Notes under the pieces: model-generated
What the model was told of the DNA's origin: nothing
Seen by the model: the letters and a program-made list of their open reading frames with translations, nothing else
Database searches by the model: none
Shown here: positions 7,058 through 14,158 of the stretch, one piece after another
Layout: the number at the start of each line of letters is the position of its first letter
How positions within the stretch are numbered: position 1 is the first letter of the stretch
Program-made: the position numbers and the translations under genes
Source of the DNA: JBLNDG01 sp050261415
GTDB taxonomy: Bacteria; Bacillota; Clostridia; Lutisporales; Lutisporaceae
DNA length: 33,956 nt
NCBI GenBank assembly: GCA_050261415.1
Contig: JBLNDG010000049.1
Location: 1 to 33,956, forward strand
Direction: 5' to 3'

Positions 7058-8171
7058 ATTTCAAGTTTTCAGGATTCAATACTTCCAGTTCCTTGAGTAC
7101 AAATCTGCCATCTTTTCTGATAAGCACATCGTCGAACCAGATTTCTCCTCCGCCGTATTCCGGTGTCTGTATGCATACGAGATCCCAATGTATAGCTGAC
7201 TTATTGCCGTTGTAGCATGTGTCGTATGAGCTGCCGGGGGTGAAGTGGAAGCTGCCCATGATTTTTTCATCGAAGAGTGTATCCTTCATTGCCTTTACTA
7301 TATAAGGATTTACTCCGATTGCAAATTCACCTACATACCTTGCACCCTCATCAGTGTCGAATACCTTGTTTATTCTTTCGTTGTCGTTTGATGTTGCGTT
7401 TACTATCTTGCCGTCTTTGAACTCAAGCCTGATGTTTTCATAGGTATAACCCTGATATTCGGCAGGAGTGTTGTAGGTTATATATCCGTTTATCGAATCC
7501 TTTACAGGAGCCGTATAAACTTCACCGTCAGGAATGTTTGCTTCACCGTCGCATTTGATTGCAGGCAGCCCTTTGATTGAGAAGCTTAAATCAGTGCCAT
7601 TGCCTTTGATTCTTACTTTATCTGTTTTATACATAAGTTCAGCCAGCGGGTCCATTGCCTTGGACATTTTTGCATAATCCAGAGTACATACGTTAAAGTA
7701 GAAATCCTCGAATTGTTCCGTACTCATATTTGCCATTTGTGCCATTGCCTCATTCGGGTATCTCATTACGCACCATTTTGTATTTGGAACTCTTATATCA
7801 GAGTGTACCGTCTTTGACCATTTGCTCTGGTATAAATTCATTTTTTCACTTGGAATATCGGACCATTCCGATGAATTATACGCGCCTCTTATTCCTATGT
7901 ATGCCTGCATATCTTTCATACGTGCTGCTTCATAGCCGGCTGTCTGGGACATATGCTCGGCATTTGTTCCCCTTATCAGTTCCCTCATTATTTTCCTGTT
8001 TTTTAATGTAAGGAATGGTTTGCCGCCCAGCCTGTAAGCCTCTTTTATGAGTTCAGCGGCGAGATCCTCACCGGAATCATAAACTTCAATAAGTACATTT
8101 TCTCCGGCTTTCAGCTTAACTGAATAATTCAACAGTATTTTTGCCAGTTTTTCTACTCTAGGATCTTTCAT
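7056..8171 (-). CDS. M29 family aminopeptidase (paralog 1)
   Basis: This is a cytoplasmic dinuclear-metal aminopeptidase of the thermophilic aminopeptidase family (MEROPS M29; AmpS/PepS/aminopeptidase T), which removes N-terminal residues from peptides. At 371 aa it is shorter than the roughly 410 aa of the classical enzymes, as in a subgroup common in clostridia. C-terminal metal-site blocks are visible: IPDGEVYTAP (Glu), RYVGEFAIGVNP (Glu), GSFHFTPGSSY (His, then Tyr) and AIHWDLVCIQ (His and Asp). The start is ATG 8171 with GGAGG upstream. It lies 84 bases downstream of a close paralog on the same strand, so the two may be cotranscribed. Substrate preference cannot be read from sequence. 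Confidence 0.93.
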   Translation of the reverse strand: MKDPRVEKLAKILLNYSVKLKAGENVLIEVYDSGEDLAAELIKEAYRLGGKPFLTLKNRKIMRELIRGTNAEHMSQTAGYEAARMKDMQAYIGIRGAYNSSEWSDIPSEKMNLYQSKWSKTVHSDIRVPNTKWCVMRYPNEAMAQMANMSTEQFEDFYFNVCTLDYAKMSKAMDPLAELMYKTDKVRIKGNGTDLSFSIKGLPAIKCDGEANIPDGEVYTAPVKDSINGYITYNTPAEYQGYTYENIRLEFKDGKIVNATSNDNERINKVFDTDEGARYVGEFAIGVNPYIVKAMKDTLFDEKIMGSFHFTPGSSYDTCYNGNKSAIHWDLVCIQTPEYGGGEIWFDDVLIRKDGRFVLKELEVLNPENLK

Positions 8172-8255
8172 ATATATAGCCTCCTACATTTTTATGATTT
8201 GATTTCCATAATAATGAAATTATATCACAATGGAAAAATGAAAAAAATACATTTT

Positions 8256-9371
8256 TTACTTAAGATTCTCAGGGTTCAGGACCTTCAACTCTTTGGGCAC
8301 AAACCTTCCATCCTTTCGTATGAGAACGTTGTCAAACCAAATTTCACCGCCGCCGTATTCTGGTGTCTGTATGAATACAAGGTCCCAATGGATAGCGGAT
8401 TTGTTTCCGTTGAAGCATTCGGCATAGGAAGCACCTGGTGTAAAGTGGAAGCTTCCCATGATTTTTTCATCAAATAGTATATCTCTCATAGGCTTTACTA
8501 TGTACGGGTTTACACCAAGCGCGAATTCTCCCACATAACGAGCACCCTCATCAGTATTGAAAATTTGGTTGATAGCTTCTGAATCGTTTGCCGCAGCCTT
8601 CACTATCTTTCCATCCTTGAATTCCAGCCTGATATTATCAAAAAGCTTTCCGCCGTATTCTGAAGGTGTATTGTAGGTTATATATCCATTGACAGTATCC
8701 TTTACAGGAGCGGAGTACACCTCACCATCCGGTATGTTCCTTAGGCCGTCACATTTTATAGGAGGAAGTCCTTTGATAGAGAAGGTTAAATCCGTATCAA
8801 CCCCTGTTATTCTTACCTTATCAGTCTTTGACATGACTTCAACCAGGGGATCCATGGCTCTTGACATTTTTCCGTAATCCAGATTGCATACATTGAAATA
8901 AAAGTCTTCAAATTGTTCCGTACTCATATTTGCAGACTGTGCCATTGATTTTGTAGGGTAATTAACAAGGCACCATTTTGTGTTCGGCACTCTTATATCC
9001 AATTGCACCGGCTTTATCCAATCTGTCCTGTATATACCCATCTTTTTTCCGGAAACCCCGGTAAATTCTGTTGCATTATATGCCCCTTTAATGGATATGT
9101 ATGCATTCATATCCTTCATTCGCGCTGCTTCATACTGTGCCACCCGGGATATATGCTCCGGATATGTTCCTATAAGCATTTCTTTAAGAAGCTTTCTGCT
9201 CTTGATTGTCACAAAGGGCTTTGCACCTATCGCGTATGCCTCTCTCACCAGTTCCACAGCCAGGTCTTCCCCGTCATCAAGGAGTTCTATTAAAAGATTT
9301 TCACCCTGCTTAAGGTTTACAGAGTAATGCAAAAGGTTCCTGGCCATTTCCCTTACTCTTTGATCTTTCAT
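8256..9371 (-). CDS. M29 family aminopeptidase (paralog 2)
   Basis: This is the second copy of the same enzyme type, also exactly 371 aa. It aligns with its neighbour from end to end with no evident indels, and the two are clearly much more alike than different, so they arose by tandem duplication. The metal-ligand blocks are conserved (IPDGEVYSAP, RYVGEFALGVNP, GSFHFTPGASY, AIHWDLVFIQ), so it should be active. Differences concentrate in the N-terminal half and in the substrate-facing 90-140 region. The start is ATG 9371 behind AGGAGGG. It has the better promoter (9413-9442), making it the likely first gene of a two-gene unit. Confidence 0.93.
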   Translation of the reverse strand: MKDQRVREMARNLLHYSVNLKQGENLLIELLDDGEDLAVELVREAYAIGAKPFVTIKSRKLLKEMLIGTYPEHISRVAQYEAARMKDMNAYISIKGAYNATEFTGVSGKKMGIYRTDWIKPVQLDIRVPNTKWCLVNYPTKSMAQSANMSTEQFEDFYFNVCNLDYGKMSRAMDPLVEVMSKTDKVRITGVDTDLTFSIKGLPPIKCDGLRNIPDGEVYSAPVKDTVNGYITYNTPSEYGGKLFDNIRLEFKDGKIVKAAANDSEAINQIFNTDEGARYVGEFALGVNPYIVKPMRDILFDEKIMGSFHFTPGASYAECFNGNKSAIHWDLVFIQTPEYGGGEIWFDNVLIRKDGRFVPKELKVLNPENLK

Positions 9372-9412
9372 TCTAACCCTCCTGTACTATTTTCAAATAT
9401 TGCTGCCATATT

Positions 9413-9442
9413 ATTATATATCATACATATGAAATTAGACAA
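9413..9442 (-). promoter_or_regulatory. promoter of the M29 aminopeptidase pair
   Basis: Read on the minus strand, TTGTCT (complement of 9437-9442) and a perfect TATAAT (complement of 9413-9418) are 18 bases apart. They lie about 40-70 bases upstream of the ATG at 9371. Confidence 0.5.
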
Positions 9443-9464
9443 TTATAAAATAAATTTATATAAA
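9436..9464 (+). promoter_or_regulatory. possible promoter of the phospholipase C-like gene, overlapping the divergent one
   Basis: TAGACA (9436-9441) and TATAAA (9459-9464) have 17-base spacing on the plus strand. The -35 box overlaps the -35 box of the minus-strand promoter almost completely. The region is very AT-rich, so chance matches are possible. Confidence 0.38.
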
Positions 9465-9570
9465 TATTATAGACCTTTCTTATATTTTTGTAAAGCAAAG
9501 GCTAAGATAATAAATATTGTGAAATCTGTAAAAGCTAAAAGAAATTAGACATTCTCCGGGAGATGAAGAT

Positions 9571-10269
9571 ATGGGCACTCTTGAAAATGCCTACGGCAAA
9601 ACCTTCAGAACAATCCTGTGGTTGGTAAATCCCCTCAAAAAACTGTTCAAAAAGACATTGTGCGAGGTACATGTTTTTATAAATAAGAATGGGGTAAACA
9701 TACTGAAGAATGATGGCTACGGTGATGCTTACGATTTTTTTTATGCAAATCTCAAATGTCTTAACGAAGGTGTTGTTTGGGCAGATCAGGATTTTAAAAG
9801 CAGGGAGCACTTTTACAACCCCTATACCCATAAGGGATTGTACGGCTGCAAGTCTTCCATGCAGAGATTCGGCAGGTATTACAGATATGCACTTGTCTAC
9901 TGGGACTGCGGGGATAAAGATAAGGCAATGTTTTACCTGGGTGCTGCAGTGCATCTTATACAGGACTCAACAATCCCCCAGCATGGAAGCGTGAACCTCC
10001 TGAAAAGGCATAAAAGCTATGAGGGTTGGATATATGAGGTTTATGATGATTTTGAGCATTATACTGTAAGCAGCGGAGGCTTATATTATGAAAACCCATA
10101 CGAGTATATCGAGAAAAATGCAAAAACAGCGATAGAAGCTTATAGAAGATACAAGCTGATAAGAAACCCGGAAGACAGGTTTTTTAAAATAGCCAACTTG
10201 ACTTTTCCACTTGCCCAAAAGACTACGGCGGGATGCTTACTGAACTTTTATAAGACAATAAATGAGTGA
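9571..10269 (+). CDS. zinc-dependent phospholipase C-like protein
   Basis: The 232-aa product resembles the zinc phospholipase C / alpha-toxin N-domain fold. Metal ligands can be mapped by spacing to Bacillus cereus PLC. His128, Asp132 and His138 (VHLIQDSTIPQH) have the same spacing as His118-Asp122-His128 there. His147 and Glu151 (HKSYE) match the HxxxE pair. His80 sits in HFYNP like His69 in HFYDP. Asp72 or Asp74 (WADQD) matches Asp55, and His34 the first histidine. What is missing is the mature N-terminal tryptophan ligand. There is no clear signal peptide, only a short hydrophobic patch (12-22) before a basic stretch, so either it stays inside the cell or processing is unusual. Such intracellular PLC-like proteins are common in clostridia and have no settled function. 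The start ATG 9571 follows GGGAGA by 7 bases. Confidence 0.8.
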   Translation: MGTLENAYGKTFRTILWLVNPLKKLFKKTLCEVHVFINKNGVNILKNDGYGDAYDFFYANLKCLNEGVVWADQDFKSREHFYNPYTHKGLYGCKSSMQRFGRYYRYALVYWDCGDKDKAMFYLGAAVHLIQDSTIPQHGSVNLLKRHKSYEGWIYEVYDDFEHYTVSSGGLYYENPYEYIEKNAKTAIEAYRRYKLIRNPEDRFFKIANLTFPLAQKTTAGCLLNFYKTINE

Positions 10270-10337
10270 CTTTATGCATATTAATATAATTTCTGCTCAC
10301 TCTAAAAGAAGTCAAATTAATGGCAGGAGATGATAGA

Positions 10338-10658
10338 ATGGCAGATGAGAATATCAGCAGGGAGGCCGAAAGGAATATTAAACAATTTGAAATCGGGCAG
10401 AAAGTAAAAGTAAATCAAATGTTCGATGATAACAATGAATATGTTGTGGTGGACAAAAAAGCCCATCCCAGCAGGTCTGCAATTGATTATACCCTGGTGC
10501 TTTCCCAATATGCTTCGGATTATAAGAACAACAGGGATGGCTTTGATGAGGATCAAAGCAGGCTTTTCTTTGACAACAAGATGGTAGGCTACTGCAATAT
10601 TACCGGAGATGCGTATTTTGACGGCGACAAGGCGGAGGGAAGGTTGACTCCGGTTTAG
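10338..10658 (+). CDS. small acidic protein of unknown function (106 aa)
   Basis: The predicted protein is hydrophilic and rich in Asp, Asn and Lys, with no membrane segment and no cysteine pairs beyond a single Cys. It has alternating short hydrophobic stretches (KVKVNQMF, EYVVVDKK, YTLVLSQYA, KMVGYCNITGDAYF) suggesting a small mostly beta fold. I choose ATG 10338 rather than the earlier in-frame ATG 10320, because AGGAGA at 10325-10330 is 7 bases before it and the earlier ATG has no ribosome binding site. It follows the phospholipase-like gene by 68 bases on the same strand and precedes a strong hairpin, so the two may form a unit. I do not recognise the family. Confidence 0.7.
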   Translation: MADENISREAERNIKQFEIGQKVKVNQMFDDNNEYVVVDKKAHPSRSAIDYTLVLSQYASDYKNNRDGFDEDQSRLFFDNKMVGYCNITGDAYFDGDKAEGRLTPV

Positions 10659-10707
10659 GAGTACAAGGTAATCAATATTTTCTCTTGGTTGATATAGTGC
10701 CAGTGTA

Positions 10708-10755
10708 AAAGCCATGAATTTCAACGGAATACTATTATATGAAATTCATGGCTTT
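10708..10755 (+). terminator. perfect 16-bp hairpin, probable terminator
   Basis: AAAGCCATGAATTTCA (10708-10723) and TGAAATTCATGGCTTT (10740-10755) form a perfect 16-bp stem around a 16-base loop. The T tract is short (CTTT then GCAT), so it is an atypical terminator. It separates the phospholipase-like pair from the spoVA operon. Confidence 0.55.
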
Positions 10756-10866
10756 GCATATAATTGTGCAAAAATATTTTGTGATAAATAACATTATTTT
10801 ACAGCTTTCTTTATGGATAAAACAAGAACCAAAAGAAAAAATAATACAAGAAACGGAGGTAATTTC

Positions 10867-11073
10867 ATGACGGTAGCTTCTCAGGTAAAGCAGGTATTAG
10901 CTACTTTGAAAGGAAGTCAAGGTACTCTTAGATTATATGCGGCTCAGACAATTGATGAAGAAACAAAATCGGTATATAACGAAGCTTTGGAAACAACTGA
11001 AGAAATAATAAAGGACCTGGAAAAAAAGCTTGCTACTTTGGAATTTCAAGAACCACAATACAAAGGAAATTAA
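10867..11073 (+). CDS. DUF1657 protein, first gene of the spoVA-type operon
   Basis: This is a 68-aa helical protein of the DUF1657 family, which is found with SpoVA and YetF-type proteins in spore formers. It begins MTVASQVKQVLATLKG, has a central amphipathic helical region, and ends with the motif EPQYK shared with the last gene of this operon. The start is ATG 10867, with GGAGGT at 10855-10860. The frame is open further upstream to 10813, but that region has no ribosome binding site. It lies 14 bases before the DUF421 gene. A role in the spore inner membrane is inferred from the neighbours; the biochemical function is not known. Confidence 0.88.
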   Translation: MTVASQVKQVLATLKGSQGTLRLYAAQTIDEETKSVYNEALETTEEIIKDLEKKLATLEFQEPQYKGN

Positions 11074-11087
11074 GCGGGGGTGAGAAA

Positions 11088-11948
11088 ATGCAAACATGGA
11101 TACAGGTATTGGTTAGGTCAATTTTGTTGTTTTTTATATCACTTATTTTAGTAAGGCTAATGGGAAAGAGGAACATATCCCGGATAGCTCCTTTTCGTTT
11201 TGCAAATTATATTGTCATTGCTGTGCTTGCTGCTCTTATATCGGCAAATATCATTACCAATACAATGTTGGGTATTATTGCTCTGGGGGTTTGGGTAGTG
11301 CTTCCCATAGCTTTGGATTATTTATCAATAAAAAGCAAATTGGTTCATGACTTAGTTTTCGGGAAAGAAACTGTATTGATAAAACACGGAAAAATCATGG
11401 AAGAAAGCCTTCAGCGTGCAAGGCTTACAGGCGAAGAACTATTGAGAGAAATCCGGTACAAGAATGTATTTAACCTAGCAGATGTAGAATTTGCAGTTAT
11501 GGAGATAACGGGAGATATCAATGTGCTCCTAAAGTCGGATAAAAAGCCTGTAACTGCCCACGATTCAGGGACAAAAGTTGCGCCACTATCTGAACCTCAA
11601 ACGGTTATACTGGATGGAAATATACTTAATGAAAGCTTGTCTTCTCTAGGCTTGAATAGGGAATGGCTGGGAATAGAGCTGGAAAAGCAGGGAGTTTCAC
11701 TAGATAATGTATTTATCGGTCAGGTAGATTCTTCGGGTGATTTGTATTTGGATTTTTTTGATGATTCAGTACAGCTCCCAAAACCAAGAGTAAAAGAAAT
11801 GCTATATGCCGGCCTCGAAAAATGTCAAGCAGACCTTATGAATTTCGCTATAGAAACAAAAAATAAAGATGCAAAAAATATGTACTCAAAGGATGCAGAA
11901 AAGCTAAAAGACATTATGAACAGGCTTAAACCGTATTTATTAAGATAG
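11088..11948 (+). CDS. YetF-type DUF421 membrane protein with C-terminal DUF1657-like domain (2Duf type)
   Basis: The 286-aa protein starts with transmembrane helices (about 5-25, 33-55 and 60-80) and the signature LVRLMGKRNISRIAPFRFAN of DUF421/YetF. A soluble alpha-beta domain follows (about 85-160), including DVEFAVMEITGDINVLLK. The last 50 residues (about 235-286: CQADLMNFAIETKNKDAKNM, then a helix) resemble the DUF1657 protein at 13842, where MKTFALETQDQQAKQDF occupies the same place. DUF421 plus DUF1657 is the 2Duf architecture. In Bacillus spoVA2mob elements, 2Duf is reported to raise spore wet-heat resistance through the inner membrane. The start is ATG 11088 with GGGGGTGAG upstream. 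Function here is inferred from domain order and operon context. Confidence 0.88.
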   Translation: MQTWIQVLVRSILLFFISLILVRLMGKRNISRIAPFRFANYIVIAVLAALISANIITNTMLGIIALGVWVVLPIALDYLSIKSKLVHDLVFGKETVLIKHGKIMEESLQRARLTGEELLREIRYKNVFNLADVEFAVMEITGDINVLLKSDKKPVTAHDSGTKVAPLSEPQTVILDGNILNESLSSLGLNREWLGIELEKQGVSLDNVFIGQVDSSGDLYLDFFDDSVQLPKPRVKEMLYAGLEKCQADLMNFAIETKNKDAKNMYSKDAEKLKDIMNRLKPYLLR

Positions 11949-11960
11949 AAGGTGCTTTTT

Positions 11961-12440
11961 ATGTCAAGTAAAAAAAGAAAGAAATTGACTCCTACCCAAC
12001 AGCAATATCAGGATTTTGCAAAAGCAAGAGAGCCTAAGCCCCCATTGTTAAGAAACTGTGTAAGAGCTTTTATTGCAGGCGGCATTATTTGTACAATAGG
12101 TCAAGGCATACAGTGGGTATTTGTGACATACTTCAAGTTCAACGAAGAGACCGCAGGGAATCCTACCGTTGCGGTACTAATATTTATTTCCGTATTACTA
12201 ACGAGTCTCGGAATTTACGATCATATAGCCCAATGGGGCGGTGCAGGAACTGCTGTTCCGGTTACCGGCTTCGCAAATACAATTGCATCAGCTTCTCTGG
12301 AACATAAAAGTGAAGGTTTTGTGCTGGGCGTTGGGGGAAATATGTTCAAATTAGCGGGGCCGGTTATTGTTTATGGTGTTTTTTCCGCTTTTGTAGTTGC
12401 AATAATTAAGGTCAGCATAAAATTGTTGGGTGGTGTGTAA
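11961..12440 (+). CDS. spoVAC: SpoVAC, spore dipicolinic acid channel protein
   Basis: SpoVAC is an inner-membrane protein of the SpoVA complex that moves dipicolinic acid into the forespore and releases it in germination. The 159-aa product has a basic N-terminus (SSKKRKKLTPTQQQYQDF) and about four hydrophobic segments from residue 32 on. The family pattern RAFIAGGIICTIGQGIQ and a glycine-rich HIAQWGGAGTAVPVTGFAN region are present. The start ATG 11961 is 6 bases after AAGGTG. The in-frame GTG at 11952 overlaps that site and is rejected. Its stop is directly adjacent to the spoVAD start. In Bacillus, spoVA genes are transcribed by sigma-G, but no convincing sigma-G promoter was found upstream. 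Confidence 0.96.
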   Translation: MSSKKRKKLTPTQQQYQDFAKAREPKPPLLRNCVRAFIAGGIICTIGQGIQWVFVTYFKFNEETAGNPTVAVLIFISVLLTSLGIYDHIAQWGGAGTAVPVTGFANTIASASLEHKSEGFVLGVGGNMFKLAGPVIVYGVFSAFVVAIIKVSIKLLGGV

Positions 12441-13442
12441 ATGTTACAGGGTCATCAAACTTGGGTTTTTAAATCAGAACCTGCTATCATCGCAAATGCA
12501 GCTGTAGGGGGGCCATTTGAAGCACAGGGTGCAATATCCAAAGACTTTGATTTGCTTCATGATGATTTATGGCTTGGACAAAATAGTTATGAAAAAGCAG
12601 AAAAAAAGCTTTTAGAGCAGGCATGTGAAATTGCAATTAAAAAAGCCGGTTTAAAAAAAGAGGATATCCAATTTTTTATGAGCGGTGATTTGATGAACCA
12701 AATTATCCCCAGCAGCTTTACAGCTCGTACGATGGCTATTCCTTATTTGGGAATATACGGAGCTTGTTCAAGTGCAATGGAAGGTCTTGCAATAGCGTCA
12801 GCCCTCATTGACGGCAAATTTGCCAAATATGCTATTGTTGGTACCTCAAGTCACAACGCAGCATCAGAAAAACAATATAGATATCCGACAGAATATGGAT
12901 CACAAAAACCTCCAACTGCACAATGGACCGTAACCGGTGCAGGTGCAGCAGTTATTTCACAACAAGGTGAAGGGCCGCGTGTTACAGCGGCAACCATAGG
13001 GCGCGTAGTGGATATGGGGCTGTCAAACCCGTTCAACATGGGGGCAGCAATGGCGCCGGCTGCCGTTGATACAATAGAATCACATTTTAAAGATTTAGAT
13101 GTTGATGCATCACACTATGACCTTATCGCAACCGGTGACTTAGGGAGGGTAGGGCATGGAATTGCCGGAGATCTGTTAAAAAAGCATGGTATTGATATAA
13201 AGGAAGAAAGGTTTACTGACTGCGGTATCCTGATATATAAGGATGAGCAGCCTGTTCTGGCGGGCGGAAGCGGCTGTGCTTGTGCAGCTGTTACAACTTA
13301 CGGGCATTTGCTGAACCGTCTGAGGAGTGGGGAGCTAAGAAGAATCTTAGTTATAGCAACAGGAGCATTGCTATCTCCAATGTCTTATCAGCAAAAAGAA
13401 ACAATTCCTTGTATCGCTCACGCTGTATCTATCGAAATGTGA
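12441..13442 (+). CDS. spoVAD: SpoVAD, dipicolinic acid-binding protein
   Basis: SpoVAD is the peripheral, thiolase-fold member of the SpoVA complex that binds dipicolinic acid. The 333-aa product matches the usual length. It shows GACSSAMEGLAIASALIDG, where a thiolase would have its nucleophile, then AQWTVTGAGAAVIS, and the C-terminal GSGCACAAVTTYGH region ending with GALLSPMSYQQKETIPCIAHA. It begins right at the spoVAC stop, with GGTGGTG 6 bases upstream, so translational coupling is likely. It ends 14 bases before the spoVAE start. Confidence 0.96.
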   Translation: MLQGHQTWVFKSEPAIIANAAVGGPFEAQGAISKDFDLLHDDLWLGQNSYEKAEKKLLEQACEIAIKKAGLKKEDIQFFMSGDLMNQIIPSSFTARTMAIPYLGIYGACSSAMEGLAIASALIDGKFAKYAIVGTSSHNAASEKQYRYPTEYGSQKPPTAQWTVTGAGAAVISQQGEGPRVTAATIGRVVDMGLSNPFNMGAAMAPAAVDTIESHFKDLDVDASHYDLIATGDLGRVGHGIAGDLLKKHGIDIKEERFTDCGILIYKDEQPVLAGGSGCACAAVTTYGHLLNRLRSGELRRILVIATGALLSPMSYQQKETIPCIAHAVSIEM

Positions 13443-13456
13443 AAGAAGGTATAGGA

Positions 13457-13810
13457 TTGGAGAAGTTTATTTGGGCGTTTATAGTCGGTGGAATTATTTG
13501 TGTTATTGGACAGTTGCTTATGGACGGGCTGAAACTTACTCCGGCACATACAATGTGTACTTTGGTAGTAATCGGTTCAATATTAGGCGGCCTTGGTTTA
13601 TATGATAAGTTATTAAAATTTGCGGGTGCAGGAGCATCTGTTCCAATTAGCAGTTTTGGCAATTCTCTAGTTAAAGGTGCCTTGCAGGAAGCTGAAAAAA
13701 CAGGCATCATCGGAGTTTTGACAGGGATTTTTGAGGTTACCAGCGCAGGGGTTTCAGCAGCAATAATATTTGGTTTTTTAGCAGCATTGGTATTTAGGCC
13801 GAAAGGCTAA
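13457..13810 (+). CDS. spoVAE: SpoVAE (SpoVAEb type) membrane protein
   Basis: This third SpoVA component is a small integral membrane protein required with SpoVAC and SpoVAD for dipicolinate transport. The true start is TTG 13457 (117 aa), preceded by AAGGT at 13446-13450 with 6-base spacing and giving MEKFIWAFIVGGIICVIGQL. The reading frame is open upstream to 13280, but that stretch only overlaps the end of spoVAD in another frame. There are four predicted hydrophobic segments, and the GGLGLYDKLLKFAGAGASVP block matches the related region in SpoVAC, showing that the two share ancestry. Confidence 0.94.
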   Translation: MEKFIWAFIVGGIICVIGQLLMDGLKLTPAHTMCTLVVIGSILGGLGLYDKLLKFAGAGASVPISSFGNSLVKGALQEAEKTGIIGVLTGIFEVTSAGVSAAIIFGFLAALVFRPKG

Positions 13811-13841
13811 ATATAAATACACGCGAAAGGAGACAAATCGA

Positions 13842-14048
13842 ATGACAATTGGAACACAGTTACAGCAAGTTATTGCATCGGTTCAGAGTGCTGCAGCAAG
13901 TATGAAGACATTTGCATTAGAAACTCAAGACCAACAAGCAAAACAAGATTTTCAACATTTGGCTCAGACTTTTGATGATGCAGTAGAAGTTTTGAGGGGC
14001 AGACAGAATTTTGTTGAAAAGCAAGAACCCCAATATAAGGAGAGATAA
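13842..14048 (+). CDS. DUF1657 protein, last gene of the spoVA-type operon
   Basis: This 68-aa helical protein is the same length as the first gene of the operon and ends with the same EPQYK motif before two or three variable residues. It begins MTIGTQLQQVIASVQSAAAS and contains the helix MKTFALETQDQQAK that also appears, in divergent form, at the end of the 2Duf protein. The start ATG 13842 follows AAAGGAG. DUF1657 genes thus bracket the operon at both ends. No membrane segment is visible. The function is unknown but tied to spores by context. Confidence 0.88.
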   Translation: MTIGTQLQQVIASVQSAAASMKTFALETQDQQAKQDFQHLAQTFDDAVEVLRGRQNFVEKQEPQYKER

Positions 14049-14088
14049 TTACACATTGAGTTGAGACCGAAACGATTTCAGCTCTCAT

Positions 14089-14102
14089 ATTAGTGGACAT
14101 TC
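14089..14102 (+). repeat. 14-bp dispersed repeat, copy 1
   Basis: ATTAGTGGACATTC occurs here and again at 29536-29549. In both places it is followed within a few bases by ACCAAA and a hairpin-forming region. In both cases it lies in a short space downstream of a plus-strand gene. Confidence 0.5.
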
Positions 14103-14128
14103 AAGACCAAAATGGTTTTCAAATTTAG

Positions 14129-14158
14129 AACAAGAGGGCGGTAAGCCCTCTTGTTTTA
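14129..14158. terminator. terminator between the spoVA operon and the convergent ferritin-like gene
   Basis: An 11-bp stem AACAAGAGGGC (14129-14139) / GCCCTCTTGTT (14145-14155) with a five-base loop is followed by TTTT on the plus strand. The stop codon of the minus-strand gene (14156-14158) lies in this tract. It can serve both directions. Confidence 0.87.

Noticed and set aside
10756..10798. sigma-G-like boxes upstream of the spoVA operon (GCAAA and CATTATT)
   Set aside because: The spacing is 19 instead of 17-18 and each box has a mismatch. In such AT-rich DNA this is not convincing.
13280..13456. N-terminal extension of the spoVAE frame into spoVAD
   Set aside because: The TTG at 13457 has the ribosome binding site and gives the family N-terminus. 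The extension only overlaps spoVAD in another frame.
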